Part shown: positions 10,606 through 21,594 of the stretch, in pieces | Layout: every line of letters starts with the position of its first letter | Position numbering within the stretch: the stretch's first letter is position 1 | DNA from: Azorinus chamasolen | Lineage: Eukaryota; Mollusca; Bivalvia; Cardiida; Solecurtidae | DNA: 64,000 nt | Assembly: GCA_963576725.1 (NCBI GenBank) | Contig: OY755240.1 | Location: forward strand, 33,112,620 to 33,176,619 | Reading direction: 5' to 3' | The notes under the pieces: generated by a model | Databases searched by the model: none | Seen by the model: the letters and a program-made list of their open reading frames with translations, nothing else | Told to the model about the DNA's origin: nothing | Program-made: the position numbers and the translations under genes

Positions 10606-10850
10606 CACTTCCCTGTTCTATATGTAGGCCAATTTTCAGTACCTACTGAATATTCATTAACAAAATTGATATAAAGAATTCTTGAAGCTGGAACATTGTA
10701 GACATTTTAGAAAGTAAAGAAACAGACCTATCACATTCTAATAGCAAACAGAGTAGACCCTGATCAGACGGCTCCTCTAGGAGCCGTCTGACCTGGGTCT
10801 ACTCTGTTTGCAAATGCGTGAAAACACGTTTGTATGAGGGAAAGGATTAA
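10602..10850 (+). mobile_element. Family A2 MITE, complete
   Basis: 249 bp from TTAACACTTCCCTGTTCTAT to TGAGGGAAAGGATTAA. The hairpin begins at 10744 with GCAAACAGAGTAGACCCTGA and is nearly perfect around CTCCTCTAGGAG. Confidence 0.9.
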
Positions 10851-10873
10851 AGTAGATACAAGTAGCTTGCTAT

Positions 10874-11107
10874 TTAAGAAATGAATGACGTGCTTCCGGT
10901 GTTCATGAGGTTATGCAACGCATAGCTTTACGAGCAAAGTTAGTGAAGCCCGAAGGGCTTCACGTTAATCTTTGCTCGTAAAGCTATGCGTTGCATAACC
11001 CATGAACACCGGGAGCACGTCATTCATTTCTTATATTTATATTCCATTGTATTTCTTATATTTAAGAAATGAATGACGTGCTTCCGGTGTTCATGAGGTT
11101 ATGCAAC
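10874..11107. repeat. Family H: very long hairpin plus a direct copy of one arm
   Basis: Arms of about 78 bases, running from TTAAGAAATGAATGACGTGC to TTCACTAACTTTGCTCG-like sequence, meet at GAAGCCCGAAGGGCTTC near 10950. After about 30 bases the first ~50 bases of the left arm return in direct orientation (about 11058-11107). No other copy is visible in the window. Confidence 0.9.
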
Positions 11108-11456
11108 TTTCTATTTAGAATAAGGTTATATAAGGACGTTGCAGGGCGAATGTAAATATTCTCATATAACACTACACGTACTTCTTATTCTATAACTTGT
11201 AATTGATACTCTAATGCACCATATAGTGTTTTGTTTATCTCTCGGGTACAACCCCAAATTGCTAATGTGGCAAAAATAAAACAAATCTTAATCAGATATT
11301 CCTTCAAATCATAAACTACAATGATTCAATTATATTAGCCAAGTGTATCCTTTTTATACCATATTTTTATATTGCAAACAAAATATTTGTTCTTATTACG
11401 GTATGTTTATTAATAATGTGTAAGATTGTTAACTACAATACAACAGAACTTGTCTT
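11108..11456. other. AT-rich sequence, no gene recognised
   Basis: Nothing supports coding, and no window repeat family is seen. Confidence 0.4.
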
Positions 11457-11670
11457 AACCCTAACTCTACACATACGCCTTTCTATGTCTTTGCCAACAT
11501 AGTAGACCCAGATCAGACGGATCATGTCTGTTCTGTTTGAATATGAAATTATATAGATATCATTGTACAGTTTCTGTCATGCAGTAACGACTTAATACAG
11601 AGTGAACGTCATACAGAAAGCTGCTAGAGGAGCATTCTGCATGCCTTGCACCATTCAATCATTCATGCCA
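11457..11670 (-). mobile_element. Family A fragment followed by a C hairpin fragment
   Basis: 11457-11585: AACCCTAACTCTACACATAC, a shortened hairpin and the inverted A body TGTACAGTTTCTGTCATG. 11583-11670: ACTTAATACAGAGTGAACGT and CTAGAGGAGCATTCTGCATG from a C hairpin. Confidence 0.65.
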
Positions 11671-11676
11671 ACTGTC

Positions 11677-11873
11677 TTAACCCATTTACCCCATAGGCTA
11701 TTTTTAGATTCAACTTCTTTGAATAAATCTACCAAAAAGTAGCACTTAACAAGAGAAAATGACACTTTTAGAATTTGTAGTTTAAAACAAGTGTGATAAA
11801 TAGAGTATTTGCTCCTATAGGAGCAAATGCTCTATTTATCACAATGGTTTAAACAGGTGACGTTTGCAGAGGC
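11677..11873 (-). mobile_element. Family B MITE, right-truncated
   Basis: TTAACCCATTTACCCCATAG, the inverted B body (GAATAAATCTACC) and the full hairpin ending CACAATGGTTTAAACAGGTG. Confidence 0.8.
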
Positions 11874-12614
11874 TTGGTTTAGTGTTCGAACAATCGGAGG
11901 CTTACTTTACATCTATGTGGTCGTTATAGACGGGTTTGAATCCTGATGAGATGCCGCGTTTGTCAGTGTTTTAGAAGGATCCAGACTCACCAATTCGCCT
12001 ATAGCGGTCATGTACTGGTGGTCGAGAAAGTAAACAAATAAATTCTTTCATACTCGATGTTTCTTCCCAACCTTCTCCCGCGCCTGCAGCCGATTAGCAT
12101 GTTGACAAATGTTGTCTAGACTATTGCCTTGTGTTCACGGAAGTTTGTCGTTTTGTATCATCAAAGTGAAGCGTGCAGTAACAATATCCATTCGTTAATT
12201 AAACGTAACTAATCGGTATTTTCAGCCGAACTCGAGAAATGTCTATTTCTTAGCAAGCTCCAAGATACTTTCGTCCCAAAGCATGTAATAGTTGTCGTTC
12301 TTTACCTACACGTTCGTTTAGGTCATGCCTTTGCTGTAGCATAGAATACTCACAATGTTATCAACCATGCTTTACATAAGAGTGAACAGTTATAGATTGT
12401 TATTCCGTGGAATTGTTCGGACCGTACCACTACATCTAAGGTTAAGGTTAAGATCACGTAAGGATTAAGATACCGTGTTTTAGAATGTGATATTCCTTTT
12501 TTGAGATTTGAATAATGGCAATTAGTTTATCTTTACAATGGTAGAAGGTTATTGGCTCTGACTGATCAAGTTTGGCCTGTTTCATTGCTTTAGCGTTATA
12601 CATGTACATCAAAG
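11874..12614. other. No gene recognised; one D remnant
   Basis: A decayed D hairpin (AATCCTGATGAGATGCCG ... AGGATCCAGACT) lies near 11930-11990. The rest shows no supported feature. Confidence 0.4.
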
Positions 12615-12808
12615 TCCCCTCTAAAGCGACAAGAAAGACATCTAACTCTGGGTCTTAAATGCAGGTGGTAGCTTAATGCAGGAGACAAACGTTGCACAGA
12701 AAGCTCCTGCAAGAAACTTTCTGTAGTACTTTCGTACAGCATTAAGCAATCAATTGCTTTAAAAGACACACGTTCTACTGAACAGGTCGCTTTTAAAAGG
12801 AGGTCCTT
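12615..12808 (+). mobile_element. Family C MITE
   Basis: CCCTCTAAAGCGACAAG, hairpin around 12665-12755 (AAAGCTCCTGCAAGAAACTT centre), right end GAACAGGTCGCTTTTAAAAG. Confidence 0.7.
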
Positions 12809-12887
12809 ATAATGAACGCATATTGTCAATAACATCATAAAACTTGGTATTTGTTATGCTCAATCATTATTATGAAGATTGTCGTGA
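12803..12887 (+). repeat. Family I dispersed repeat
   Basis: AATGAACGCATATTGTCAAT to CAATCATTATTATGAAGATT; the same block recurs near 45715-45785 and in part near 52440. Confidence 0.7.
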
Positions 12888-13235
12888 AGTCGTGAAAACG
12901 CTTTTATGTGAAGGAAAGGGTTAAATAGTAAAGACCCCTTTGTCAGAATCATGAAAACGTTGACTGATGAACATGCACTACTCATGGCAGTGTCTTCTAC
13001 AGTCTTGGCAGGTAAAGATGGTTTGTGGATAATATAAATCTAAAGAACGTTGTCGCCGCTTCCAAAGACCACACAGGAAGCATTCATAACAACGTAGATG
13101 ATTTACAAGTTGATCATTTAGTTGGCTGATACGTGCCACTATTTAGTTTTATTGCATTCGCCTCATGTCATTATTACAGGCCTAGATAACTTGTGTCAAT
13201 TAAACCGTTTGATTCAAGAACAGCTCCCTCACCAC

Positions 13236-13425
13236 AATGGTTTGAATCTCATTCTCGGCATGTGGTTTGAATCTCAGTCTCGGCATGTGGTTTGAATCTC
13301 AGTCTCGGATCTCAGTCTCGGCATGTGGTTTGAATCTCAGTCTCGGATCTCAGTCTCGGCTTGTGGTTTGAATCTCAGTCTCGGCATGTGGTTTGAATCT
13401 CATTCTCGGCATGTGGTCGGTGGTT
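13236..13425. repeat. 25-bp minisatellite
   Basis: About seven units of CATGTGGTTTGAATCTCAGT-CTCGG, two shortened. Open frames across it are repeat translations. Confidence 0.9.
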
Positions 13426-13569
13426 CTACCAAGGTGTTCTCCTGTGCTCGGAACAATACACTGTACGATGAAAGACCTCTGGGATGTTCCTCTGTCTGTA
13501 ATTAGCTGGAAGTCGCGATATGACAGAACTAGTGTTAAAACGATGGAAATGCCCGATACAAACAAAATC

Positions 13570-13860
13570 AAGAATGGTTCTTTTATTTCTCCATCAAACC
13601 CTATGTTGTGACCTGTCTTTAAAATTAAATCGTCTCTTCAAACACTATACGTGGCCACTCTTTAGTGTTTGGAATACGCCCCTGTATCAATACAGTAGAA
13701 CCTGTCTTAAGGGGTCATTCATTTATTGAACATAGGAGTCTTAAAACACAGGTGGTTGTTTAATGCAGGGCAAAGTAATGCAGCGTTTGAAAGCTACTAC
13801 TATAAGAGCTTTCTTGTCATATTTAGATCCCTATTTGATTGTGACTTAACACAGGTTCTA
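13570..13860 (+). mobile_element. G fragment and truncated C MITE
   Basis: 13570-13675: TTATTTCTCCATCAAACCCT and CACTCTTTAGTGTTTGG of family G. 13691-13860: TACAGTAGAACCTGTCTTAA, a hairpin with CAGGTGGTTGTTTAATGCAG, and a damaged right side. Confidence 0.65.
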
Positions 13861-14489
13861 CTGGAACTCTATTTATTCTGGAACGATTTTTCGACTCACA
13901 GCTCCATCACGTGATCCATTGCTGGTTTGTTTTTTGCGACAATACATTGACCTAGATAAGGCTTGACCTAGATACAAACTAAACACAGCTGCTTGCTTAC
14001 AATTTATGATGACTTGTCAACATAATATTGCTTTAACAGTCCTTGTTTATTGCCAAAATAATACCGATAACAAGACGTCTTAATTGCCATCTCGAGTATT
14101 AATCACGTGTTATGATAGGTTAATAAGTTCATATATCGCATGGTGTTCAGTGAGAAGACTGCGGACGGGATAGAAGACCGGTGACAAAAACTCCAAAACG
14201 ACGGACTGGTCTCGATTTCTATTGTTTTATTAGGTAGTAGATAAAGGGTGTTTCTGGGACGTGTTTCTGGGACGAATTTCAACCAGAGTAGAACCGGCAT
14301 GAACGACGTAATGCCAGATGTGATTGCTGATCTGGGTCTACATTGTTTACATTACAATACATTGTTACTGGTTTTGTCATGGAATGACTGGAATGAACCA
14401 ATGTTCTTGTTAAATTAAGACAAGCCTTATATCAGCTAATGCTTGAAATAATAATTTTCTGATGTAAGCCTGTAAATATATCATTGTGT
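13861..14489. other. No gene recognised
   Basis: A scrap of A hairpin (GATCTGGGTCTACATTGTTT) lies near 14330; otherwise no supported feature. Confidence 0.4.
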
Positions 14490-14630
14490 ATAGTCATGTT
14501 CTATTTATATTCATATAAGCAATAATGACATCATGAATAGTTATTATATGAAGTGTTAGAATGGCATATGAGCTTTATTATTTCTTAGGCAAATAGGGCA
14601 GATCCTAATCAGACAGCCCCTGCAATCAAG
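14490..14630 (+). mobile_element. Family A MITE cut off in the hairpin
   Basis: TTCATATAAGCAATAATGAC body and GCAAATAGGGCAGATCCTAA left arm; it stops inside the hairpin shortly before the next array. Confidence 0.65.
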
Positions 14631-14654
14631 CTTCGTCTTGTGTGTATTATGTAT

Positions 14655-15795
14655 AAAATACTTTTGTAAACTGGCGATGGATAATAGGCATACTGACCTA
14701 TCAGACCTGGGCCAAGTCCTATAGAAAAGAGACGTACTGATCTATCAGACCTGGGTCAAGTCATATAGATAAGAGACGTACTGACCTACTGATCTTTCAG
14801 ACCTGGGTCAAGTCATATAGATAAGAGACGTACTGACCTATCAGACCTGGGCCAAGTCCTATAGATAAGAGACGTACTGACCTATCAGACCTGGGCCAAG
14901 TCCTGTAGATAAGAGAGGTACTGACCTATCAGACCTGGGCCAAGTCCTGTAGATAAGAGAGGTACTGACCTATCAGACCTGGGCCAAGTCCTGTAGATAA
15001 GAGACGTACTGACCTATCAGACCTGGGCCAAGTCCTGTAGATAAGAGAGGTACTGACCTATCAGACCTGGACCAAGTCCTGTAGATAAGGGACGTACTGA
15101 CCTATCAGACCTGGGCCAAGTCCTGTAGATAAGAGACGTACTGACCTATCAGACCTGGGCCAAGTCCTGTAGATAAGAGACGTACTGACCTATCAGACCT
15201 GGGCCAGGTCCTGTAGATAAAAGAGGTACTGACCTACTGATCTATCAGACCTGGGCCAAGTCCTATAGGTAAGTGGCGTACTGACCTACCAGACCTGAGC
15301 CAAGTCCTATAGATAAGAGAGGTACTGACCTACTGATCTATCAGACCTGGGCCAAGTCCTATAGGTAAGTGGCGTACTGACCTACCAGATCTGGGTCAAG
15401 TCATATAGATAAGAGACGTACTGACCTACCAGACCTGGACCAAGTCCTATAGATAAGAGACGTACTGACCTACTGATCTATCAGACCTGGGCCAAGTCCT
15501 ATAGGTAAGTGTCGTACTGACCTACCAGACCTGGGTCAAGTCCTATAGATAAGAGACGTACTGACCTACCAGACCTGGGTCAAGTCCTATAGGTAAGTGG
15601 CGTACTGACCTACCAGACCTGGGCCAAGTCCTATAGATAAGAGAGGTACTGACCTATCAGACCTGGGCCAAGTCCTGTAGATAAGAGAGGTACTGCCCTA
15701 TTTGACCTGGACCAACCATCCTATAGATAAGAGTCGTACTGACCTATCCTATAGATAAGAGACGTACTGACCTATCAGACCTGGGCCAAGTCCTA
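14655..15795. repeat. 44-bp minisatellite
   Basis: About 25 units of GACCTGGGCCAAGTCCTATA-GATAAGAGACGTACTGACCT-ATCA, with variants carrying an extra TACTGATCT. The TCAGACCTGGGTC part resembles the right arm of the A hairpin in which the array seems to sit. Confidence 0.9.
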
Positions 15796-15905
15796 TATTG
15801 TTGGTAAAAAAAGTAAATATATACATGTAAATTGTTGGTGTGTAAGTTAGAATCACACGGGGACTATCCGAACGAGTACCGGTAGAATATTTTATCAAAA
15901 TATCT

Positions 15906-16105
15906 TTTAATCCTTTAGGTATTGATTAATCATGTAAGATATAATGACATCATCAGTATTATCAGATGGATTTTTATAATGGCACATGAACACTGAACAC
16001 TTTGTCTATATCAGTCCAAGGAAAACAGTGCATACTCTCGTACGGGAACCGTTTGATCTGGATCTACGCTGTTTGTAAATCGAGTGCAGTATCACAGTAT
16101 GGGGT
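15906..16105 (+). mobile_element. Family A MITE, diverged
   Basis: TTAATCCTTTAGGTATTGAT left end, A body TAAGATATAATGACATCATC, hairpin GGAACCGTTTGATCTGGATC. Confidence 0.7.
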
Positions 16106-16570
16106 CTTTTGTGATTTTAGTGAGATATAATTTGTTTGTAAATGTACAACCAATAATGCAAAACCTATTCTGTATATTAGTTGTCGCGTACGGAATCCCG
16201 GTAGGGCCATCGTTATAGCGACCGTCGCTGTTCAAGGTTCGAGACAACTAGAGTACGAGTTCCCAATAGTGATAACGTTTGTTTGGTTGTATCGGGGTCT
16301 AACGTCACTTACCAGAAATATTAACGTGAGATTTGAAATAATACGCTGAAAATGCACTTGTTGACCAGTGTCTTTTTCTGGTATCATGCGCCATCTGTTA
16401 GATATATACATGTACTGCTTAACAGCTGTTTCTGCTGGATGCATCTCGATAAATGAGTTTAGATTGAACATTAACGATACTGCCCTAGTCCTCTAGCAAC
16501 GTTCAATAGAACATGGACCTCTTGTAACCTGATGGACAAAATTGCCCAGTCTTCTTTCAGAACTTTCAGT
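16106..16570. other. No gene recognised
   Basis: A 79-codon open frame at 16232-16471 (minus) shows no family motif. No repeat of the listed families is seen. Confidence 0.35.
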
Positions 16571-16855
16571 TCTAACCCTAATAGAGACACATTTCTACGC
16601 ATTTGCAAACAGGATAGACCCATATCAGACATTATCAGGTAAGACCCACATCAGGTCGTATCAGGTATGACCCATATCAGACTGTATCGGATAAGACCCA
16701 TATGAGACCGTATCAGGTATGATTGGGGTCTACTCTCGTTACTTATACCATGGTTCAGATCTGATTCTACAGTTTTTCTGCCATTGTCAAACATTTTCCT
16801 TATAAAAATGCAGCTAATCAATTCGCATTAATTCATTATTTCCAAATGAATATTA
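16571..16855 (-). mobile_element. Family A MITE with an expanded hairpin arm
   Basis: Left end CTAACCCTAATAGAGACACA, then the hairpin arm amplified (next entry), right arm GATTGGGGTCTACTCTCG, then the inverted A body (GATTCTACAGTTTTTCTGCC). Confidence 0.8.
16612..16725. repeat. ~27-bp repeat grown from the A hairpin arm
   Basis: Four to five units of AGACCCATATCAGACCGTAT-CAGGTA. AGACCCATATCAGAC is the A arm itself, caught at an early stage of expansion. Confidence 0.85.
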
Positions 16856-16859
16856 TGAA

Positions 16860-16995
16860 ACCAAGTTACTATTGACCAAGTGTCAAACATGAGACACCAA
16901 GTTACTTGGTCCAGGTCGTGGTTAGCGAGATAAAGTACCACTGTAAGATATTATCCCGGTGTAAGATATTATACTGGAGTAAGATATTCGAAACG
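16860..16995. repeat. D2 scrap and an 18-bp triplication
   Basis: ACTATTGACCAAGTGTCAAA-CATGAGACACC is a D2 remnant. At 16943-16992, GTAAGATATTAT..GG occurs three times. Confidence 0.6.
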
Positions 16996-17059
16996 ATACG
17001 CCCTGTACTTATACACTTAAACAGTTTGTATACAATATGACCAACAACCAGATGTCTAA

Positions 17060-17245
17060 GTATGTGTCTGTAAGGCAGGCGGTAGCTTAATGCAGGTCAA
17101 GAGTAATGCATAAAGCTCCTATATGAGCTTTCTGCACTATAGGATCTTTCTGTAATACATTTGCCCTGCATTAAGCTACCACCTGCCTTTTAAGACTCTT
17201 GTGTTCAATAAATGAATGGCCGCTTAGGACATTTCTAGTGTATGT
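17060..17245 (+). mobile_element. Family C MITE
   Basis: AGGCAGGCGGTAGCTTAATG arm, hairpin with an inserted piece at the centre (CTATATGAGC..CTATAGGATC), CTACCACCTGCC arm, then AATGAATGGCCGCTTAGGAC. Confidence 0.8.
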
Positions 17246-17302
17246 AGTTGTATCCAACTTGAGAGTAACATAGTACAGCGCTATCTCCCTATAGCGCGAT
17301 CA

Positions 17303-17480
17303 CTTAATGGATACAAAACAGAATAGACCCAGACCAGACGGCTCCTACAGGATCAGGGGCTGCTATGTTTGCTTATATGAAATACTACAGTTTGATTTGC
17401 TTTTGTTCATTAACCATTATTATTATTATTATTTCATTATTATTATTATCATCATCATCATTATCATTATTAAATCATCA
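17303..17480 (-). mobile_element. Family A fragment and ATT/ATC microsatellite
   Basis: 17303-17400: ACAGAATAGACCCAGACCAG arm, deleted centre, CTACAGTTTGATTTGC. 17415-17480: ATT/ATC triplet repeat. Confidence 0.75.
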
Positions 17481-17851
17481 TCACCATTAGTAGTATGCAT
17501 ACCAAACATAGTACAAATCTTAATTATTCAAAGCGTATAGTTAGGATTGGTCTACTCTACTAACACAGTCCCATACGACCCACTTCATGTTGTGCCACTG
17601 TGATATATAGGCTACTGGAGATCTATCAATACGACTGATAAAGCAATTGTGAAACTTCAAATATTTCTGAGCGATATGGTTGCGATGGTTTGGGGTATGT
17701 GAGGCGATAATGAATGAAGACGAATAGACAGTACGTCAATTAAACTTCTGAATTGGGCGCTGAATTAGGAAAACTGACTTACTGAAAGTTACACTACATA
17801 TTGTGTCGGGGTCACTGTCAAAGTATTCGTCAATAGTCTTGTATATTGAGA

Positions 17852-18050
17852 TACAGTAGAATCTGTCTTAGACGGTCATCAAAAAGAGATCTGATTATGG
17901 GCATGTAAGGCAGGTGGTACCTTATGCAGATCAAACGTAATGTAGAAAGTTCCCACAGGAGCTTTCAGCATTACTTTATTAATCAACCACTTGTTTTTAA
18001 GACTCCTATGTTCTATAAATGAATGACCGCTTAGGACAGATTCTACTGTA
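17852..18050 (+). mobile_element. Family C MITE, complete
   Basis: 199 bp from TACAGTAGAATCTGTCTTAG to CTTAGGACAGATTCTACTGT-A, hairpin around 17910-18000, with TA at both ends. Confidence 0.85.
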
Positions 18051-18091
18051 TTGTGTGACATTTGCCAAACATACGAATATTGGCACTGTTA

Positions 18092-18915
18092 GTCCTTTAC
18101 CTGGTGAATATGGACACAATTAGTCCTTTACCTGGTGAATATGGACACGATTAATCCTTTACCTGGTGTATATGGACACGATTAGTCCTTTACCTGGTGT
18201 ATATGGACACGATTAGTCCTTTACCTGGTGTATATGGACACGATTAGTCCTTTACCTGGTGAATATGGACACAATTAATCCTTTACCTGGTGAATATGGA
18301 CACAATTAGTCCTTTACCTGGTGTATATGGACACGATTAGTCCTTTACCTGGTGAATATGGGAACTATTATTCCTTTACCTGGTGAATATGGACACGATT
18401 AGTCCTTTACCTGGTGAATATGGGCACGATTAGTCCTTTACCTGGTGCACATGAGCACTATTAACCCTTTACCTGGTGAATATGGGAACTATTAGTCCTT
18501 TACCAGGTGAATATGGGAACTATTAGTCCTTTACCTGGTGAATATGAGCACTATTAGTCCTTTACCTGGTGAATATGGACACGATTAGTCTCTACCTGGT
18601 GAATATGGACACGATTAGTCTCTACCTGGTGAATATGGGCACGATTAGTCCTTTACCTGGTGCACATGAGCACTATTAACCCTTTACCTGGTGAATATGG
18701 GAACTATTAGTCCTTTACCTGGTGAATATGGGAACTATTAGTCCTTTACCTGGTGAATATGAGCACTATTAGTCCTTTACCTGGTGAATATGGACACGAT
18801 TAGTCTTTACCTGGTGAATATGGACACGATTAGTCCTTTTACCTGGTGAATATGGACACGATTAGTCTTTACCTGGTGAATATGGACACGATTAGTCCTT
18901 TACCTGGTGAATATA
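18092..18915. repeat. 31-bp minisatellite derived from the A left end
   Basis: About 26 units of TTAGTCCTTTACCTGGTGAA-TATGGACACGA. The unit resembles TTAATCCTTTACCTGGTGAA-TAT, an A-family left end, and the last unit runs into an A element. Confidence 0.9.
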
Positions 18916-19163
18916 CATGGTACATGTATATAGATACATGGTATTATAAATAGTAATTAATTAGATCTATTTTTATATATGTATTGTCATATGAAATATG
19001 GGAATATATTGCAGCTATGTTATAGTCAGTGGAACCATATCTAAGGTATTCTATAAGCAAACAGAGCAGACCCTGATCAGACGGCTCATTCAAATGTCGT
19101 TTGACCTGGGTCTACTCTGTTTGCACAGGCGTCAACCTGCGTGTGTAGTAGATAAAGGATTAA
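18890..19163 (+). mobile_element. Family A MITE at the end of the array
   Basis: The left end is the final array unit (CCTTTACCTGGTGAATAT). Hairpin at 19057-19124, right end GTAGATAAAGGATTAA. Confidence 0.8.
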
Positions 19164-19197
19164 TGTCTGAGCATGTGGGCGGTTATTTGAAAGTACA

Positions 19198-19402
19198 ATA
19201 AATCCCCGCTAATGCGACCACCTAAAAGAGGTATAATTCTGGGTGGTAGAGGCATGTTGTAGCTTAATGCATGACAAAAGTAATGCAGAAAGCTCCTAGG
19301 AGCTTTCTGCATTACTTTTTTCCTACATTAAGCAACCACCTGCTTATAAAGACCGCCATGTTTATTCATTAAGTGGTCGTTTTAGAGGGGTTCTATACTG
19401 TA
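19198..19402 (+). mobile_element. Family C MITE
   Basis: AATCCCCGCTAATGCGACCA left, strongly paired hairpin with centre AAAGCTCCTAGGAGCTTT, right end TTAGAGGGGTTCTATACTGT-A. A similar subtype lies at 63551. Confidence 0.8.
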
Positions 19403-19769
19403 TGTACCTTTGCAAACAGTTTCAATCAAAATGAGAGCCATGATATCTTTACTTATTATTACTGTAAAAAGTAGCCCCATTTAAACATAAAACATACGCG
19501 GTAACGCCCATTTCAAAAGGTATATGAGCACGCAACACGCCCTAATTACGTGTTATTTGCGTGTTTTAAATCATCGTTCGATGTTTGATGTCAAATATCA
19601 CTTCAGTTTAGATATATCAACGTATACTAGCTTCCCAGCTTCTATCACACTGGTAGAGGTTGGGTACCAAACAGGCATGTATAGGGATATTCTTGAGGCT
19701 TGAGTCTGAGAATGTATAAAAGAAACTTCGCCCCGTAGTTATAAATGAATTTGGCGGCCGTTCCACTGT

Positions 19770-19957
19770 TTGTAGATGTCATTATACAGTACAGACCCTG
19801 ATCAGAGGGTTTCTATAGGATCTGACCACTAGGTCTGCACTGTTTGTAGGTGTCATTATACAGTACAGACCCTTAACAGAGAGTTTCTGTAGGATCTGAC
19901 CACTAGGTCTGCACTGTTTGTAGGTGTCAGTATACTCATTTCCGCGTTCAAAGGATT
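19770..19957 (-). mobile_element. Family F MITE with tandemly doubled hairpin
   Basis: Two ~78-bp copies of GTCATTATACAGTACAGACC ... CTAGGTCTGCACTGTTTGTA in a row, then the F end CCGCGTTCAAAGGATTAA. Confidence 0.75.
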
Positions 19958-20089
19958 AATAGCAAATCTTTCGTTGTTCCTTACGTTTATAAGAGTCATT
20001 CTTTTGTATGTCTAGCTCGGTGTTGCTTCTACATGAGGATTTTCCATGTCGCAGAATGGTTGAAAGGTAACTCTTTCAATAGTGCGGAA

Positions 20090-20465
20090 ATCAGGATCTG
20101 AACTGTTTCACACTGAGTCGCTGCTGTTTGAAAAGAAATGGAAGAAAAGTTGTACTTTTCAAATTGTTACAGACGATTTTAGCAGACGAGGGTTAAACTG
20201 CTATTTAACCCTTTCAGTGCGGGACACGAGTCACTAAAATCCTTTGCAAACAGTGTAGACCTAGATGAGAGGGCTGATCAAAGTTATGTTTGTTTATTTT
20301 ACAACATCTCTCCCAGTTCATTTTCTACATACAATGTTTGTTGATTTATATATAAAATACAGAGTCCAACAGTTTAGTACCTGATGGAACGCCGATCAGC
20401 TCGGTTTCTCAATTTGATCCAAACAGTTTTCAAGGATTATACCTAACTGGCTGCAGGTTAAGCAC
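20090..20465. mobile_element. Degraded D, F and D elements
   Basis: 20090-20195: D remnant with GACGATTTTAGCAGACGA. 20213-20300: F left end TTTCAGTGCGGGACACGAGT and arm CAGTGTAGACCTAGATGAGA. 20365-20465: D hairpin (CGCCGATCAGCTCGG). Confidence 0.55.
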
Positions 20466-20651
20466 AACACAGATTATCATCGACGACTGGTATTTAAGTC
20501 ATAAAATGTTCAATTTCAAGTCTCAGTTTATTCTCAAGTACATGTAACTGATTGGTCAGACTTTGAGTTTTACTCAAAATATTTAACCAACTGAATGCTT
20601 GAGGTTGAATTCAGACTCAAGCAAAACGTATTATAAACTTTGGCCCGGATA

Positions 20652-20859
20652 TACAGTAACACCCCTCCAAACGGAAATTCTACTAGAGGAGAATTTAGAT
20701 ACTCTAAGGCTGGTGGCCGGTTAATGCAGAGTGATAATCATGCAAAAAGCTCCTCTTAGGAGCTTTCTGCATGACATTCACCCTAACATTAAGCTGCCAC
20801 CTGTTTCCAAGGCCGATATTTATACTAAATGTTACGTCCAGTTAGAGCGGTTTACTGTA
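20652..20859 (+). mobile_element. Family C MITE, complete
   Basis: TACAGTAACACCCCTCCAAA to AGAGCGGTTTACTGTA, 208 bp. The hairpin belongs to the TCATGC subtype (AGCTCCTCTTAGGAGCTTTC centre). Confidence 0.85.
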
Positions 20860-20861
20860 CA

Positions 20862-21195
20862 CGTTTTGGACTTCAGTCGATACACTATGTTTTGGACTTC
20901 AGTCGATACACTATGTTTTGGACCTCAGTCGATACACTATGTTTTGGACCTCAGTCGATACACTATGTTTTGGACCTCAGTCGATACACTATATCGATAC
21001 ACTATGTTTTGGACCTCAGTCGATACACTATGTCGATACACTATGTTTTGGACCTCAGTCGATACACTATGTCGATACACTATGTTTTGGATCTCAGTCG
21101 ATACACTATGTTTTGGACTTCAGTCGATACACTATGTATTGGACCTCAGTCGATACACTATGTTTTGGACTTCAGTCGATAAACTATGTTTTGCA
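20862..21195. repeat. 26-bp minisatellite
   Basis: About 13 units of TTTTGGACCTCAGTCGATAC-ACTATG, some shortened to TCGATACACTATG, starting a few bases after the C element. The 96-199 residue open frames are repeat translations. Confidence 0.9.
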
Positions 21196-21594
21196 TGCCT
21201 GTATATAATTTACATATGTTTTTTCTTTGAAAAATGGGGACATCGCTACAAGGATTGCACCTTGTGCTTCAAACTGATGCATTTGATGAAATGTTTACCG
21301 ACAGTAAATCACAATGTAATGGTTACGTGATGTATAATGTAAAACAGCTAATTACAGACATCAATCACCCGAGCCACTCTGATATGTACATTACACCAGG
21401 TCCTAACGTATATTGTGTCCTTCTTTAATGCCCCCAGGGGATTGAGTAGCCTCGAACGCGCGGAGGGTCCGAATTTTAAACTGTTCCCATCGTTTTCCGA
21501 CACAACAGAATTCTTATCATGTCTTAAAAGTTTTGAAAATAGTGACGACTGACAAACACTATCGCGTCTGTATGGTATCCGATCAGATTGAAAT

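Noticed and set aside
14655..15795. Possible CRISPR array (regular repeats)
   Set aside because: Units are contiguous with no unique spacers, and the genome is eukaryotic.
16200..16260. tRNA-like B box (GGTTCGAGAC)
   Set aside because: No matching A box or cloverleaf could be drawn around it.
20731..21330. 199-codon frame
   Set aside because: It starts in a C MITE and crosses the 26-bp array; no protein motif.
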